DNA from: Tenacibaculum ovolyticum DSM 18103
GTDB lineage: Bacteria > Bacteroidota > Bacteroidia > Flavobacteriales > Flavobacteriaceae
Assembly: GCF_000430545.1 (NCBI RefSeq)
Contig: NZ_AUMF01000008.1
Location: 124,001-188,000, forward strand
DNA: 64,000 nt
Reading direction: 5' to 3'
Below are positions 53,118-62,628 of this stretch, piece after piece. Below the pieces are notes generated by a model. The model was not told where the DNA came from and made no database searches. It saw only the letters and a list, made by a program, of their open reading frames with translations. The position numbers and the translations under genes are program-made. Within the stretch, counting starts at the first letter, position 1; each line of letters opens with the position of its first letter.

Positions 53118-54507
53118 TGTTCTCTTCTCTTGTTTTTTTAAAATTCTCTCCTGAAGATTTCAAGATTGTCTTAACTTCTGCTTGTGCAATTACTGGGAAT
53201 GTTCTTGCATATAATAAGAATAATACAAAGAAAAACCCAATAGTTCCTACAAAAATACCTACATCTACAAATGTTGGTTCAAAACGCCACCATGTTGATG
53301 GTAAATGTCCTTTACTTAATACAATTGCAATAATGTCAAAACGCTCAAACCACATACCAATGTTAATTACGATTGAGATAATAAAAGAAAAAATAAAACT
53401 TCTTCTTAATCTCTTGATCCATAAAAATTGTGGTAAAATAATATTACACCATAGTAATGACCAAAATGCCCATCCATATGCTCCTGCTTCTGCTCCAAAT
53501 GATAAGTATGTATAGTTTTCATAAGGTGATCCTGTATACCATGCAATAAAGAATTCTGTTGCATAAGCTACAGCTACAATACCACCAGTTAAAAGAATTA
53601 CAATATTCATATACTCTACGTGTAAACGTGTAATATATGCTTCCATATTCGTAACCTTACGCATTATACCTAATAAGGTTTGTACCATTGCAAATCCTGA
53701 AAATATTGCTCCTGCTACGAAATAAGGTGGAAATATTGTTGAGTGCCATCCTGGGTTAATAGAAGTAGCAAAATCCATCGATACAATTGTATGTACTGAA
53801 AGTACTAATGGTGTAGCTAAACCTGCTAACACTAAAGATACTTCTTCAAAACGCTGCCAATCTTTTACTCTACCTGACCATCCGAAAGATAATAAAGCAT
53901 ATATTTTCTTTTGAAAAGGTTTTACTGCTCTATCACGAATCATTGCAAAATCAGGTAATAATCCTGTCCACCAGAAAACTAATGATACAGATAAATAAGT
54001 TGAAATTGCGAATACATCCCATAATAATGGTGAATTAAAGTTTACCCATAACGAACCAAATTGATTTGGCATAGGTAATACCCAATATCCGTTCCATGGA
54101 CGTCCCATGTGAATAATAGGGAATAAACCTGCTTGGAATACAGCAAAAATTGTCATGGCTTCTGCAGAACGGTTAATTGCCATTCTCCATTTTTGACGGA
54201 ATAATAGTAGTACTGCCGAAATTAATGTTCCAGCGTGACCAATACCTACCCACCATACAAAGTTGGTAATATCCCATGCCCAACCAATGTTTTTACTTAA
54301 TCCCCACACACCGATACCTGTACCGACTGTGTAGAAAATACATCCAAATCCCCATAACATTGCTGCTAAAGAGATATAAAATGCGATATACCAATTTTGA
54401 TTTGCTTTACCCTCAATAGGTTTTGCAATGTCTTCAGTGATATCATGGTAACTTTTGTTACCCAACACTAAAGGTTCTCTATAAGATGATTCGTAATGAG
54501 ACGACAT
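53107..54507 (-). CDS. actC: ACIII quinol-oxidising membrane subunit ActC (NrfD-like)
   Basis: The 466-aa protein has about ten membrane segments and the NrfD/PsrC layout, with WYIAFYISLAAMLWGFGCIF and GIGHAGTLISAVLLLFRQKW near the front and PNQFGSLWVNFNSPLLWDVF later. It holds the quinol-binding site of the complex and is paired with ActF. It is located 28 bp after actB. Confidence 0.95.
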   Translation of the reverse strand: MSSHYESSYREPLVLGNKSYHDITEDIAKPIEGKANQNWYIAFYISLAAMLWGFGCIFYTVGTGIGVWGLSKNIGWAWDITNFVWWVGIGHAGTLISAVLLLFRQKWRMAINRSAEAMTIFAVFQAGLFPIIHMGRPWNGYWVLPMPNQFGSLWVNFNSPLLWDVFAISTYLSVSLVFWWTGLLPDFAMIRDRAVKPFQKKIYALLSFGWSGRVKDWQRFEEVSLVLAGLATPLVLSVHTIVSMDFATSINPGWHSTIFPPYFVAGAIFSGFAMVQTLLGIMRKVTNMEAYITRLHVEYMNIVILLTGGIVAVAYATEFFIAWYTGSPYENYTYLSFGAEAGAYGWAFWSLLWCNIILPQFLWIKRLRRSFIFSFIISIVINIGMWFERFDIIAIVLSKGHLPSTWWRFEPTFVDVGIFVGTIGFFFVLFLLYARTFPVIAQAEVKTILKSSGENFKKTREENNEH

Positions 54508-54534
54508 AAATCTATATACTTATTAGTTTTGTTA

Positions 54535-57500
54535 TTAAGCTTCGTTTGTATTCCTTACTTTCACTTGGTATACTACATTTGGTTTTGTACCAATATAATC
54601 TAACACGTGGAAAGCTCTTTTATCTTCTTTTAAAGCAGTTACTTCATCTTCAGAGTTATTTATATCTCCAAACACCATTGCTCCTGTAGAACATGCTGAT
54701 GAACAAGCTGTTTCAAACTCATCTTTATTTACTGCTCTACCTTCTTTTTTAGCTTTTAAAATAGTTGCTTGTGTCATTTGAATACACATAGAACATTTTT
54801 CCATAACTCCACGAGAACGAACTACTACGTCTGGGTTTAATACCATCTTACCGTATTCGTTGTTCATGTTAAAGTCAAATTCATTGTTTTCTGAGTAATT
54901 AAACCAGTTGAAACGACGAACTCTATATGGACAGTTGTTTGCACAATATCTTGTACCAACACATCTGTTATAAGCCATTTGATTTTGACCTTGACGACCG
55001 TGTGATGTTGCCGCTACTGGACAAACTGTTTCACATGGTGCATGGTTACAGTGCTGACACATCATTGGTTGGAAAGCAACCTCTGGGTTTTCAGCAGAAT
55101 TCTCTAAAGCATCAAATAAATCTCCTTTACTTAATTCTAGAACTCTCTCTGTATATTTTCTTTCAACATCTTTATTCGCTAAGTTAGGATTTTCAGCTTT
55201 AAACTGTTCAATAGTCATTGAAGCTTCATGCTGTTTGTCTACTACAGTTGAAGAATAATAACGATCAATACGCAGCCAGTGCATATCTCTACCTACACGT
55301 ACTTCATCTTTACCTACAACCGGCACATTATTTTCTGCATGACATGCTACTACACACGCCCCACATCCTGTACAAGATGTTAAATCGATAGATAAGTTAA
55401 AGTGGTGTCCGATTTCACGATTATGTTCATCCCATAAATCGATGCTACTAGCTTCAACTTCTTGATGATCATAAGAAACCATTGCTGGTTTGTTCCAAGT
55501 GTGTTTAGGATCTAATTTATGATCTGTTACTTGCTTTAATGTAGCTTCTTTTAAAATATCATGACGACCTGCAAGTGTACTTTGTACCTGAGTACAAGCA
55601 AACTTATGCCATCCTGATGTTTTCTCTATAGAAACGTTGTATTGTACAGCATTTCCATTTTTATATAAAGGATACGCGTTTATACCAACTTGCATCTCTT
55701 CTTTTAATCCTTCTGTTCTACCGTAACCTAATGCTAATCCAACAGATCCTTTTGCTTGACCTGGCTGAATCATTACTGGTACATTTTTAAGGCTAACTCC
55801 GTTTACTGTTACAGTTGCATAGTTACCATTTATAGCACCATTATCTTTTACTGGATTTTCAAAACCTAATTCTCTGGCATCAGCCATAGAAACAGTTAAG
55901 TAATTATCCCAAGCTGCACGAGTTATAGGATCTGGTAATTCTTGTAACCAAGGGTTGTTTGCTTGTTTACCATCACCTAGTGCAGTTGATGAAAATAAGT
56001 TTAATTCAAAACCAGTAGCACTATTTGCACTATTTACTAATTCAGCACCTACAGTATTTAATACTACAGTAGATTCAAAAATTTCTTCTTCTGAATTGAA
56101 ATCAGACTTAAAGAAACCATCATGTAATGCTTGGTTCCAAGAAGCTCCATTTAAAACAGTAGTACTCCAAAATTCTTTTAAGGTATCGTAATAATTTACA
56201 GAACTACCTGACCATTTTAATAACACATCTTGTAATTGACGTGTATTAAATAACGGAGAAATAGTTGGCTGCATTAAACTATACGTTCCTTTTGTTACCA
56301 TTACATCTCCCCAACTTTCTAAGTTGTGAGGTGCTGGTAATGCATATTGTGCAGCTTTAGCTGTTGCGTCATTCTGAGTAGCTATTGCAACAGATAATTT
56401 TAATTTCTTAATTCCTTCAGCTAATTCAGCTGAATTAGCTAATGTGTATAAAGGATTTGTATTATAAGTAATTAAACCTTTTACATTACCTCCTTTAATA
56501 TCTGCAACTAATTTAGCTACTTGAGTATCGTTACCTTGTCGTGTTAAGTTGACAGCTTTGGTATCGAATATCTGACTATTTAATTTCTCATTAATTGCAA
56601 AAGCAATTAACTGAGCATTTTTATCATTTAATCCTGTAACTACAACTCCTTTTGAACCTGCTCTCTTTAAATCTCTAGCGATATTTTTAAGTTCAGCATC
56701 AAATTTAGTTGCTTTTGATGGAATAGATTCTCCTGTTACAGCATTGTATAAATTAACTAAAGCATATACTTGTTCAGAAGGTTTCACAACCATTCTTTTA
56801 TCAGCATTTGCTCCTGCTAAAGACATGTTACTTTCTATTTGAACATGGTAAGACATTTTACCAGATTCAGCTCTACGTCCTTCAGCATATGACTTTTCGT
56901 ACCCACCTTGCCAATCACCAATAAAATCAGCACCAACAGAAACAATCATTTCTGCCTTACTAAAATCATAGTTTGGTAAAGCACGCTTACCGTACATTGC
57001 TTCAAAAGCATCAGCTGTTGCACTTTCTGAAATTGCATCATAAACGACATGCTTTACATTAGGAAAAGCAGTAGTAAAATCGGCAATTACTTTTTCAGTA
57101 GAAGGACTCGCAAGAGTACCTGTTAATAACACTACTGATTCGTTTGCTGATTTTAATTCGTTTAATTTTGCTATAATTTTAGAATCTGCATCTTTCCAAG
57201 TTAAAAAAGACTCTCTATCTTGAGGTTCTTTTAAACGCAAACTATCATCATATAATGATAATACAGATGCTTGTGTACGTGCATTTGTCTCTCCTCCTGC
57301 TTGCTTATTAGGCATTACAAGAATTGGACGACCTTCACGTGTTTTTACCAATACGTTTGCAAAATCAAAACCATCAGCGATTGTAGTTGCGTACCAATCA
57401 GCAACACCTACAACGATATCATTTGGTTGCACTACATATGGGATTGATTTTCTTACTGGACCCTCACAAGCTGCTAAAGAAGCTGCTGCTGTGGTAAACC

Positions 57501-57675
57501 CAACATATTTCAAGAAATCTCTACGTGATGTTGATGATGTTTCTAACGTTTCTTTATCACCTAAAAACTCATCTGTAGGAATATCTTGTACAAACTCATT
57601 GTTACGTAGCGTTTCAACAACAGAACTACCTTTTAGTTCTTCAACACTTTGCCAGTATTTTTTGTTTGAAGCCAT
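54535..57675 (-). CDS. actB: ACIII iron-sulfur subunit ActB (fused molybdopterin-like and ferredoxin parts)
   Basis: The 1046-aa protein begins with a variant Tat signal (SRRDFLKYVGFTTAAASLAA), then a molybdopterin-oxidoreductase-like domain without obvious cofactor ligand, then a C-terminal ferredoxin-like domain from about residue 775. Four Cys clusters are visible: CTGCGACVVACHAENNVPVV, CQHCNHAPCETVCPVA, CVGTRYCANNCPY and CSMCIQMTQATI together with CSSACSTGAM. The layout matches ActB1/ActB2 fusion of ACIII. Electrons would travel from quinol through these clusters to ActA. The full-length gene has no breaks. Confidence 0.95.
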   Translation of the reverse strand: MASNKKYWQSVEELKGSSVVETLRNNEFVQDIPTDEFLGDKETLETSSTSRRDFLKYVGFTTAAASLAACEGPVRKSIPYVVQPNDIVVGVADWYATTIADGFDFANVLVKTREGRPILVMPNKQAGGETNARTQASVLSLYDDSLRLKEPQDRESFLTWKDADSKIIAKLNELKSANESVVLLTGTLASPSTEKVIADFTTAFPNVKHVVYDAISESATADAFEAMYGKRALPNYDFSKAEMIVSVGADFIGDWQGGYEKSYAEGRRAESGKMSYHVQIESNMSLAGANADKRMVVKPSEQVYALVNLYNAVTGESIPSKATKFDAELKNIARDLKRAGSKGVVVTGLNDKNAQLIAFAINEKLNSQIFDTKAVNLTRQGNDTQVAKLVADIKGGNVKGLITYNTNPLYTLANSAELAEGIKKLKLSVAIATQNDATAKAAQYALPAPHNLESWGDVMVTKGTYSLMQPTISPLFNTRQLQDVLLKWSGSSVNYYDTLKEFWSTTVLNGASWNQALHDGFFKSDFNSEEEIFESTVVLNTVGAELVNSANSATGFELNLFSSTALGDGKQANNPWLQELPDPITRAAWDNYLTVSMADARELGFENPVKDNGAINGNYATVTVNGVSLKNVPVMIQPGQAKGSVGLALGYGRTEGLKEEMQVGINAYPLYKNGNAVQYNVSIEKTSGWHKFACTQVQSTLAGRHDILKEATLKQVTDHKLDPKHTWNKPAMVSYDHQEVEASSIDLWDEHNREIGHHFNLSIDLTSCTGCGACVVACHAENNVPVVGKDEVRVGRDMHWLRIDRYYSSTVVDKQHEASMTIEQFKAENPNLANKDVERKYTERVLELSKGDLFDALENSAENPEVAFQPMMCQHCNHAPCETVCPVAATSHGRQGQNQMAYNRCVGTRYCANNCPYRVRRFNWFNYSENNEFDFNMNNEYGKMVLNPDVVVRSRGVMEKCSMCIQMTQATILKAKKEGRAVNKDEFETACSSACSTGAMVFGDINNSEDEVTALKEDKRAFHVLDYIGTKPNVVYQVKVRNTNEA

Positions 57676-57706
57676 TTATATATGTGTTTTTCTACTTTCT
57701 AATTGA

Positions 57707-58996
57707 TTAATAGTGGCACTTACCACACTCTTTTCCACCTAACTGTGCAATTGTCACTTGGTCAACATTATATTTTGCTGCTAATTCTTTATGAATCTTA
57801 GCATAATATTCGTTCCCTTTTAAGTCAACTTTCGTTTCCTTATGACAATCTATACACCAACCCATTGTTAACGGAGAGTATTGATATACCTCTTCCATTT
57901 CTTCAACAGGACCGTGACATTTTTGACATTTTAACCCTCCAACAGTTACGTGTTGTGAGTGATTAAAATATGCAAAATCTGGTAAATTATGAACTCTAAC
58001 CCACTTTACAGGTTTTGTAACACCAGTGTACTCTAAGTTTTCCGCATCCCATCCGGCAGCTTCATAAATCTTAGCTATTTCTTTATCTAAGTCAGTCTTA
58101 GTTAATGTATGATCATCCATAACTACCTTAGTGTCATCAGCAACTTCTGATATATTTTTATGACAATTCATACAAACACTTACCGAAGGAATTCCTGACG
58201 TTTTACTATGCTTTGCTGAAGAGTGACAATATTGACAATCTATCTTATTATCACCAGCGTGTATTTTATGTGAAAAAGCAATTGGTTGAATTGGCTGATA
58301 CCCTTCATCAACTCCCACTTTAAACAAAGTTCCAAATAAGAAATAAGCACCTAATAGAGCTCCGAAGATCACAGTTAAAACATGTAAAAAAGTATTTTTC
58401 TTAATACCTTCCCACAACTCTGCTGTTTGACCTAATGCACCAGCTGTCTTAGGAGCACCTTTCAATTCACTAATTGTTTTCAACAAACTAGCTATAATTA
58501 AAAACGCTACAATAATTGCCGCCGCCAAAAGATACAATAACCACTTAGGGGCATCACCTTTTTCAGCAACACCAGCAACCGCTACTGCTTCTCCTGCTTT
58601 CTTGATTTCTCCTACAGTTGTATAATAAAGAATATCATCGATATTTTTATCTGTTAACTGAGGAAAAGCCGTCATATTAGATTGCTTGTACTCTTCAAAA
58701 ATTTCGTTTGCATCTTTATCTCCAGAAGCTCTTAACGCGGCGTTGTCTTTAATCCAAGACTTTAACCAATCGTTTTCTCTTCTTTCTTCTATGCCTGCTA
58801 ACTTAGGCCCCACAAGTTTCTTATCTAACTTGTGACATGAAGCACATAAAGACTTAAATAATTTTTTTCCTTCCTTTTGACGAGCTTCATCAATTTCTTG
58901 TGAAAATGCCGTAAAGCCTACGAATAAGACTAAAAAGAAAGCGATACTCTTTACGAGTGTTTGGGTTAATCTGCTGTGATGTTTCACACTTTTCAT
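57707..58996 (-). CDS. actA: ACIII multihaem cytochrome c subunit ActA, six CXXCH motifs
   Basis: The 429-aa protein has an N-terminal signal anchor (SIAFFLVLFVGFTAFSQ), a monohaem cytochrome c domain (CASCH at about residue 51-55), a transmembrane helix (LLYLLAAAIIVAFLIIASLL), a second hydrophobic segment (VLTVIFGALLGAYFLFGTLF) and then a five-haem region with CQYCH, CMNCH, CQKCH, CIDCH and CGKCH. The five-haem core is the usual ActA; the sixth haem in front is an added domain. It is the first gene of the operon, with a -7 box at 59079-59086. It moves electrons from ActB toward ActE or the oxidase. Confidence 0.94.
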   Translation of the reverse strand: MKSVKHHSRLTQTLVKSIAFFLVLFVGFTAFSQEIDEARQKEGKKLFKSLCASCHKLDKKLVGPKLAGIEERRENDWLKSWIKDNAALRASGDKDANEIFEEYKQSNMTAFPQLTDKNIDDILYYTTVGEIKKAGEAVAVAGVAEKGDAPKWLLYLLAAAIIVAFLIIASLLKTISELKGAPKTAGALGQTAELWEGIKKNTFLHVLTVIFGALLGAYFLFGTLFKVGVDEGYQPIQPIAFSHKIHAGDNKIDCQYCHSSAKHSKTSGIPSVSVCMNCHKNISEVADDTKVVMDDHTLTKTDLDKEIAKIYEAAGWDAENLEYTGVTKPVKWVRVHNLPDFAYFNHSQHVTVGGLKCQKCHGPVEEMEEVYQYSPLTMGWCIDCHKETKVDLKGNEYYAKIHKELAAKYNVDQVTIAQLGGKECGKCHY

Positions 58997-59078
58997 ACTA
59001 TTAAATATAAGTTTTGTATCTATTTTGGTACAATTTTTTCTATAACACCGTTATAAAAACAGCACTTAGAAAGTTGGA

Positions 59079-59086
59079 CAAAAGTA
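59079..59086 (-). promoter_or_regulatory. -7 promoter box for the act operon
   Basis: CAAAAGTA on the plus strand is TACTTTTG on the minus strand, 82 bp upstream of the actA ATG. Confidence 0.5.
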
Positions 59087-59135
59087 CTACTTATCTCTAA
59101 ATTGTGAAATGTTAAGAGATTGCTAATTTATAATT

Positions 59136-59143
59136 TATATTTG
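59136..59143 (+). promoter_or_regulatory. Upstream -7 box for the SPOR gene
   Basis: TATATTTG matches TAnnTTTG; it lies 68 bp before the ATG at 59212. Confidence 0.35.
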
Positions 59144-59186
59144 TTCTAAATAAGTAGCACAGACAATCTATTAAAATGCAAGTTGT

Positions 59187-59194
59187 TACTTTTG
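59187..59194 (+). promoter_or_regulatory. Near -7 box for the SPOR gene
   Basis: TACTTTTG matches TAnnTTTG, 17 bp before the ATG at 59212 and inside the alternative longer reading frame, which supports 59212 as the start. Confidence 0.45.
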
Positions 59195-59211
59195 TAAAAA
59201 ATTTAAATAAA

Positions 59212-59574
59212 ATGAAAAAAAGAAATATTCTAATTACCCTTTTTTTAATTCTTATAATTGGTGTTTTCAATATACAAGCCCAAGATAATCATACTGATAA
59301 TAAAGACATTATTTCTTTAATAGCTAAAAAGAGAGCCTACAATAAAAATAACGGAAGCGGTTACAGGATTCAGCTATATAATGGATTAGAAAGGAGAGCT
59401 AAGAGCCTCCGCCATAGATTTCAAGTTGAATACCCAGGCGTTTATACAAAGCTTAAGTATGACCAACCAGACTGGAAAGCTCAAGTAGGGAATTACAAAA
59501 CAAGATTACAAGCTGACAAAGCTTTAAATAAAATTAGAGAGAAATTTAATGGAGCTATTGTTGTTCCAATTTAA
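59212..59574 (+). CDS. SPOR-domain protein
   Basis: The ATG at 59212 (120 aa) gives the signal peptide MKKRNILITLFLILIIGVF, with IQAQDNH at its end; the upstream ATG at 59176 would add 12 residues. The C-terminal part matches SPOR repeats: GYRIQLYNGLERRAKSLRHR, YTKLKYDQPDWKAQVGNYK and LQADKALNKIREKF. SPOR domains bind bare glycan strands of peptidoglycan at division sites. It is periplasmic, alone in its transcript and divergent from the act operon. Confidence 0.88.
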   Translation: MKKRNILITLFLILIIGVFNIQAQDNHTDNKDIISLIAKKRAYNKNNGSGYRIQLYNGLERRAKSLRHRFQVEYPGVYTKLKYDQPDWKAQVGNYKTRLQADKALNKIREKFNGAIVVPI

Positions 59575-59588
59575 ATAAACTTTCACAC

Positions 59589-59626
59589 AAAAAAAAAGCG
59601 AAATCAATTGATTTCGCTTTTTTTAT
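59589..59626. terminator. Bidirectional terminator between the SPOR and purF-type genes
   Basis: The 20-base palindrome GCGAAATCAATTGATTTCGC at 59598-59617 is flanked by an A-run on the left and a T-run on the right, so it serves both converging genes. Confidence 0.88.
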
Positions 59627-59649
59627 ATCTCTAATTTAACAAATCTTAT

Positions 59650-61548
59650 CTAGTATGCTCTTTTATCACTTCCCTCATAGAAATTAATAAACGCTTGGTT
59701 TACTACTCGATTACCTCCATCTGTAGGATAATCTCCTGTAAAATACCAATCTCCTAAATTATCAGGACATGCTTTATGTAAATTATCTACACCTTGAAAA
59801 ATTACCTCTACCTCAGATGTAATGTCTGGTGTTTTTAACATTTGAGCAATTTTAGCAGAAATTTCTTCGTCAGAAAAAGGAGCATATACTTCTTTTACAT
59901 AATTAATAACATCCCTATCTTCACTAACTTCTTGCCTCTTACATTTGGCATATACTTCATCAATAATATTATATTGATTAGTTTCCTTTAATAATTCTAA
60001 TGCCGCTTTAAAAGCAATAAAATCATTAATTTTCGCCATATCAATACCGTAACAATCAGGATATCGTATTTGAGGCGCAGAAGAGACTACCACTATTTTC
60101 TTAGGGCTTAATCTGTCTAATATTTTTATAATACTTTTCTTTAATGTTGTACCGCGCACTATACTGTCATCAATAATTACTAAATTATCAGTAGGCTTTA
60201 CAACTCCATAGGTTATGTCATAAACATGCGCCACAAGATCATCTCTACTACTATCATCTGTAATAAACGTTCTAAGTTTGGCGTCTTTAATTGCTATCTT
60301 CTCAAAACGAGGTCTCTTAGAAAGAATATCAACTACTTTTTCTTTTGACAACTTACCTCCTCCTGCTAAAATAGCTGCTGTCTTTTGCTGATTCAAAACA
60401 TCTTCAGCAGCTTCCATCATTCCGTAAAATGACGTTTCTGCCGTGTTTGGTATATATGAAAACACAGCGTTTTCTATATCATCATCAATTGACTTTAAAA
60501 CCTCAGGAAACACATATTTCCCTAGATTTTTACGCTCTTCATAAATTGAAGCATCACTTCCTCTCGAAAAGTAAATACGCTCAAAAGAACATGCTTTTTT
60601 AACTCGCTGTTCTAAAACAGGAGCCATTGTTGTTTCTCCACTTTTTTTAATAATTAATGCATGCCCTCTATCAATCTCTTTAATTTTATCAATAGCTACA
60701 TTAAATACAGTTTGAATTGCAGGTCGCTCTGAAGCTATTACCACCACTTCATCATCTTGATAATAAAATGCAGGACGAATAGCAGATGGATCTCTCAATA
60801 CAAAAGCATCTCCATGACCTAATAATCCAGCCATTGCATAACCTCCATCCCAATTTTTTGCTGATCGTTTTAAGATTCGCTGAAGATCTAAATTCTCTTC
60901 TATGTAAGGAGAAGCATTTTTCTTACTAAATCCTGCTTCTTTTGCTTTAAGGTATAAATCAGAAACTTCAGCTTCTAAGAAATGGCCTATCTTTTCCATA
61001 ACAGTAACAGTATCTGTAAACTCTTTAGGATGCTGACCTAACTCAACTAAATCATCCATTAACTGCTTCGAATTCGTCATGTTAAAGTTACCTGCAACCA
61101 ATAAATTTTGATGTTTCCAATTACGTTGACGTAAGAAAGGGTGTACACTTTCTATAGAGTTCTTACCAAAAGTCCCATAACGAACGTGCCCTAAAAACAA
61201 GTTACCTAAATAAGGCACATTTTCTTCTTGCCATTTAACATCGTTAACTTTATCAGGGTTCTCTTCAAAAACTCCATTAATTCTATCGTTAACTTTACCA
61301 AAAATATCTTTAATCGGTTGTGGTTGATTAGATCGAACTCTACTAATATAACGTGTACCTGGCTCTACATTAAACTTAATACTTGCTAAACCTGCACCAT
61401 CTTGCCCACGATTATGCTGTTTTTCCATTAACAAATACATTTTATTTACACCATAAAATGCCGTTCCGTATTTGTCTTTATAATACTGTAATGGTTTTAA
61501 TAAACGAACCATTGCAATACCACATTCATGTTTAATAGCGTCACTCAT
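59650..61548 (-). CDS. purF: Amidophosphoribosyltransferase-type protein (PurF family)
   Basis: The 632-aa protein opens MSDAIKHECGIAMVRLL, with the glutaminase Cys at position 9 after a short propeptide-like start. Residues to about 290 form the class II glutaminase domain (GHVRYGTFGKNS; VAGNFNMTNSKQL; EEVVVIASERPAI-like VVVIASERPAIQTVF). The phosphoribosyltransferase domain has VIIDDSIVRGTTLKKSIIK. It is about 130 residues longer than common PurF proteins of 470-500, with insertions in the glutaminase half and a C-terminal extension. It makes phosphoribosylamine from PRPP and glutamine, unless this longer type has another role. The PfkB kinase gene lies upstream on the same strand with a terminator between. 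Confidence 0.87.
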   Translation of the reverse strand: MSDAIKHECGIAMVRLLKPLQYYKDKYGTAFYGVNKMYLLMEKQHNRGQDGAGLASIKFNVEPGTRYISRVRSNQPQPIKDIFGKVNDRINGVFEENPDKVNDVKWQEENVPYLGNLFLGHVRYGTFGKNSIESVHPFLRQRNWKHQNLLVAGNFNMTNSKQLMDDLVELGQHPKEFTDTVTVMEKIGHFLEAEVSDLYLKAKEAGFSKKNASPYIEENLDLQRILKRSAKNWDGGYAMAGLLGHGDAFVLRDPSAIRPAFYYQDDEVVVIASERPAIQTVFNVAIDKIKEIDRGHALIIKKSGETTMAPVLEQRVKKACSFERIYFSRGSDASIYEERKNLGKYVFPEVLKSIDDDIENAVFSYIPNTAETSFYGMMEAAEDVLNQQKTAAILAGGGKLSKEKVVDILSKRPRFEKIAIKDAKLRTFITDDSSRDDLVAHVYDITYGVVKPTDNLVIIDDSIVRGTTLKKSIIKILDRLSPKKIVVVSSAPQIRYPDCYGIDMAKINDFIAFKAALELLKETNQYNIIDEVYAKCKRQEVSEDRDVINYVKEVYAPFSDEEISAKIAQMLKTPDITSEVEVIFQGVDNLHKACPDNLGDWYFTGDYPTDGGNRVVNQAFINFYEGSDKRAY

Positions 61549-61595
61549 TTGATAAAAATTTAATTATGTGTTGTTGTTATTGTTATACTCTATAA

Positions 61596-61625
61596 AAAAA
61601 TCCGCAGCAAAAAGCGCGGATTTTT
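61596..61625 (-). terminator. Terminator after the PfkB kinase gene
   Basis: AAAAATCCGC (61596-61605) pairs with GCGGATTTTT (61616-61625) around a ten-base loop. Confidence 0.75.
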
Positions 61626-61628
61626 ATT

Positions 61629-62555
61629 TTATGATAATTCTATATCAAACTGTGTTAACTCTCTAAAAGACTGCAAGCGTGTTAACACCTCGTCATTTGT
61701 TAACTCCTCCATTCGCTGAGTTCCGAATTTCTCAACACAGAAGGAAGCTAAGTTTGATCCGTAAATAATTCCATTTTTCATATTCTCAAACGAAACATCT
61801 CCTGTTTTAGCTAAATATCCACAGAAACCTCCTGCAAAAGTATCTCCTGCTCCTGTAGGGTCAAACACTTCTGCTAATGGTAATGCAGGGGCAAAAAACA
61901 TTTTCCCTTCATTAAATAATAAAGCTCCATGTTCTCCTTTTTTAATCACTACATATTTTGGTCCCATTTCATGAATCTTCTTTGCTGCATTTACCAACGA
62001 ATACTCTCCACTTAACTGACGTGCTTCTTCATCGTTAATTGTAACAACATCTACTCGTTTTAATACAGTATGTAAATCCGCTAATGCAATATCCATCCAG
62101 AAATTCATAGTATCTAATACCACTAATTTTGGTCGTTCTGTCATTTGATCTAAAACTGATGCTTGCGTTAATGGGTGTAAATTACCTAACATTACTATAG
62201 CAGCATCTTTATATTCTTCAGGCACTACTGGCTGAAAATGCTCTAAAACATTTAATTCAGTAATTAAAGTATCACGAGAGTTCATATCATTATGATATTT
62301 TCCGCTCCAAAAGAAAGTTTTTCCTTCTTTAACAACTTCAATACCATCAGTATTAATTCCTTTGTTGTTCATCATATCTATATATGACTGAGGGAAATCA
62401 CCTCCAACAACAGAAACTACACCTGTTTTTACTCCAAATTGAGAAGCTGCCAAACCAACAAAAGTTCCTGAACCTCCTAATATTTTATCTGTTTTTCCAA
62501 AAGGTGTTTCAATAGCATCAAATGCAACTGTACCAACTGCTAATAATTTACTCAT
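61629..62555 (-). CDS. PfkB-family carbohydrate/nucleoside kinase
   Basis: The 308-aa protein has the family motif DPTGAGDTFAGG, with the catalytic Asp in GAGD, and the N-terminal glycine pair (ILGGSGTFVGLAASQFGV). The substrate is not clear: the family includes ribokinase, adenosine kinase and fructokinase members. The position before a purF-type gene and VDVVTINDEEARQLSGEYS favour a nucleoside or ribose role, but this is weak. It is divergent from sufE. Confidence 0.85.
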   Translation of the reverse strand: MSKLLAVGTVAFDAIETPFGKTDKILGGSGTFVGLAASQFGVKTGVVSVVGGDFPQSYIDMMNNKGINTDGIEVVKEGKTFFWSGKYHNDMNSRDTLITELNVLEHFQPVVPEEYKDAAIVMLGNLHPLTQASVLDQMTERPKLVVLDTMNFWMDIALADLHTVLKRVDVVTINDEEARQLSGEYSLVNAAKKIHEMGPKYVVIKKGEHGALLFNEGKMFFAPALPLAEVFDPTGAGDTFAGGFCGYLAKTGDVSFENMKNGIIYGSNLASFCVEKFGTQRMEELTNDEVLTRLQSFRELTQFDIELS

Positions 62556-62572
62556 TTCTTATTTTTTTACTG

Positions 62573-62580
62573 TAATTTTG
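62573..62580 (+). promoter_or_regulatory. -7 promoter box for sufE
   Basis: TAATTTTG followed by C matches TAnnTTTG, 49 bp before the sufE ATG. Confidence 0.5.
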
Positions 62581-62610
62581 CACTTTTAAATAACGTGTCT
62601 TTAGACAGCG

Positions 62611-62618
62611 CAAAAATA
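62611..62618 (-). promoter_or_regulatory. -7 promoter box for the PfkB kinase gene
   Basis: CAAAAATA on the plus strand is TATTTTTG on the minus strand, 56 bp upstream of the kinase ATG. Its start site lies downstream of the sufE start site, so the two transcripts overlap. Confidence 0.45.
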
Positions 62619-62628
62619 GTTTTAAAAA

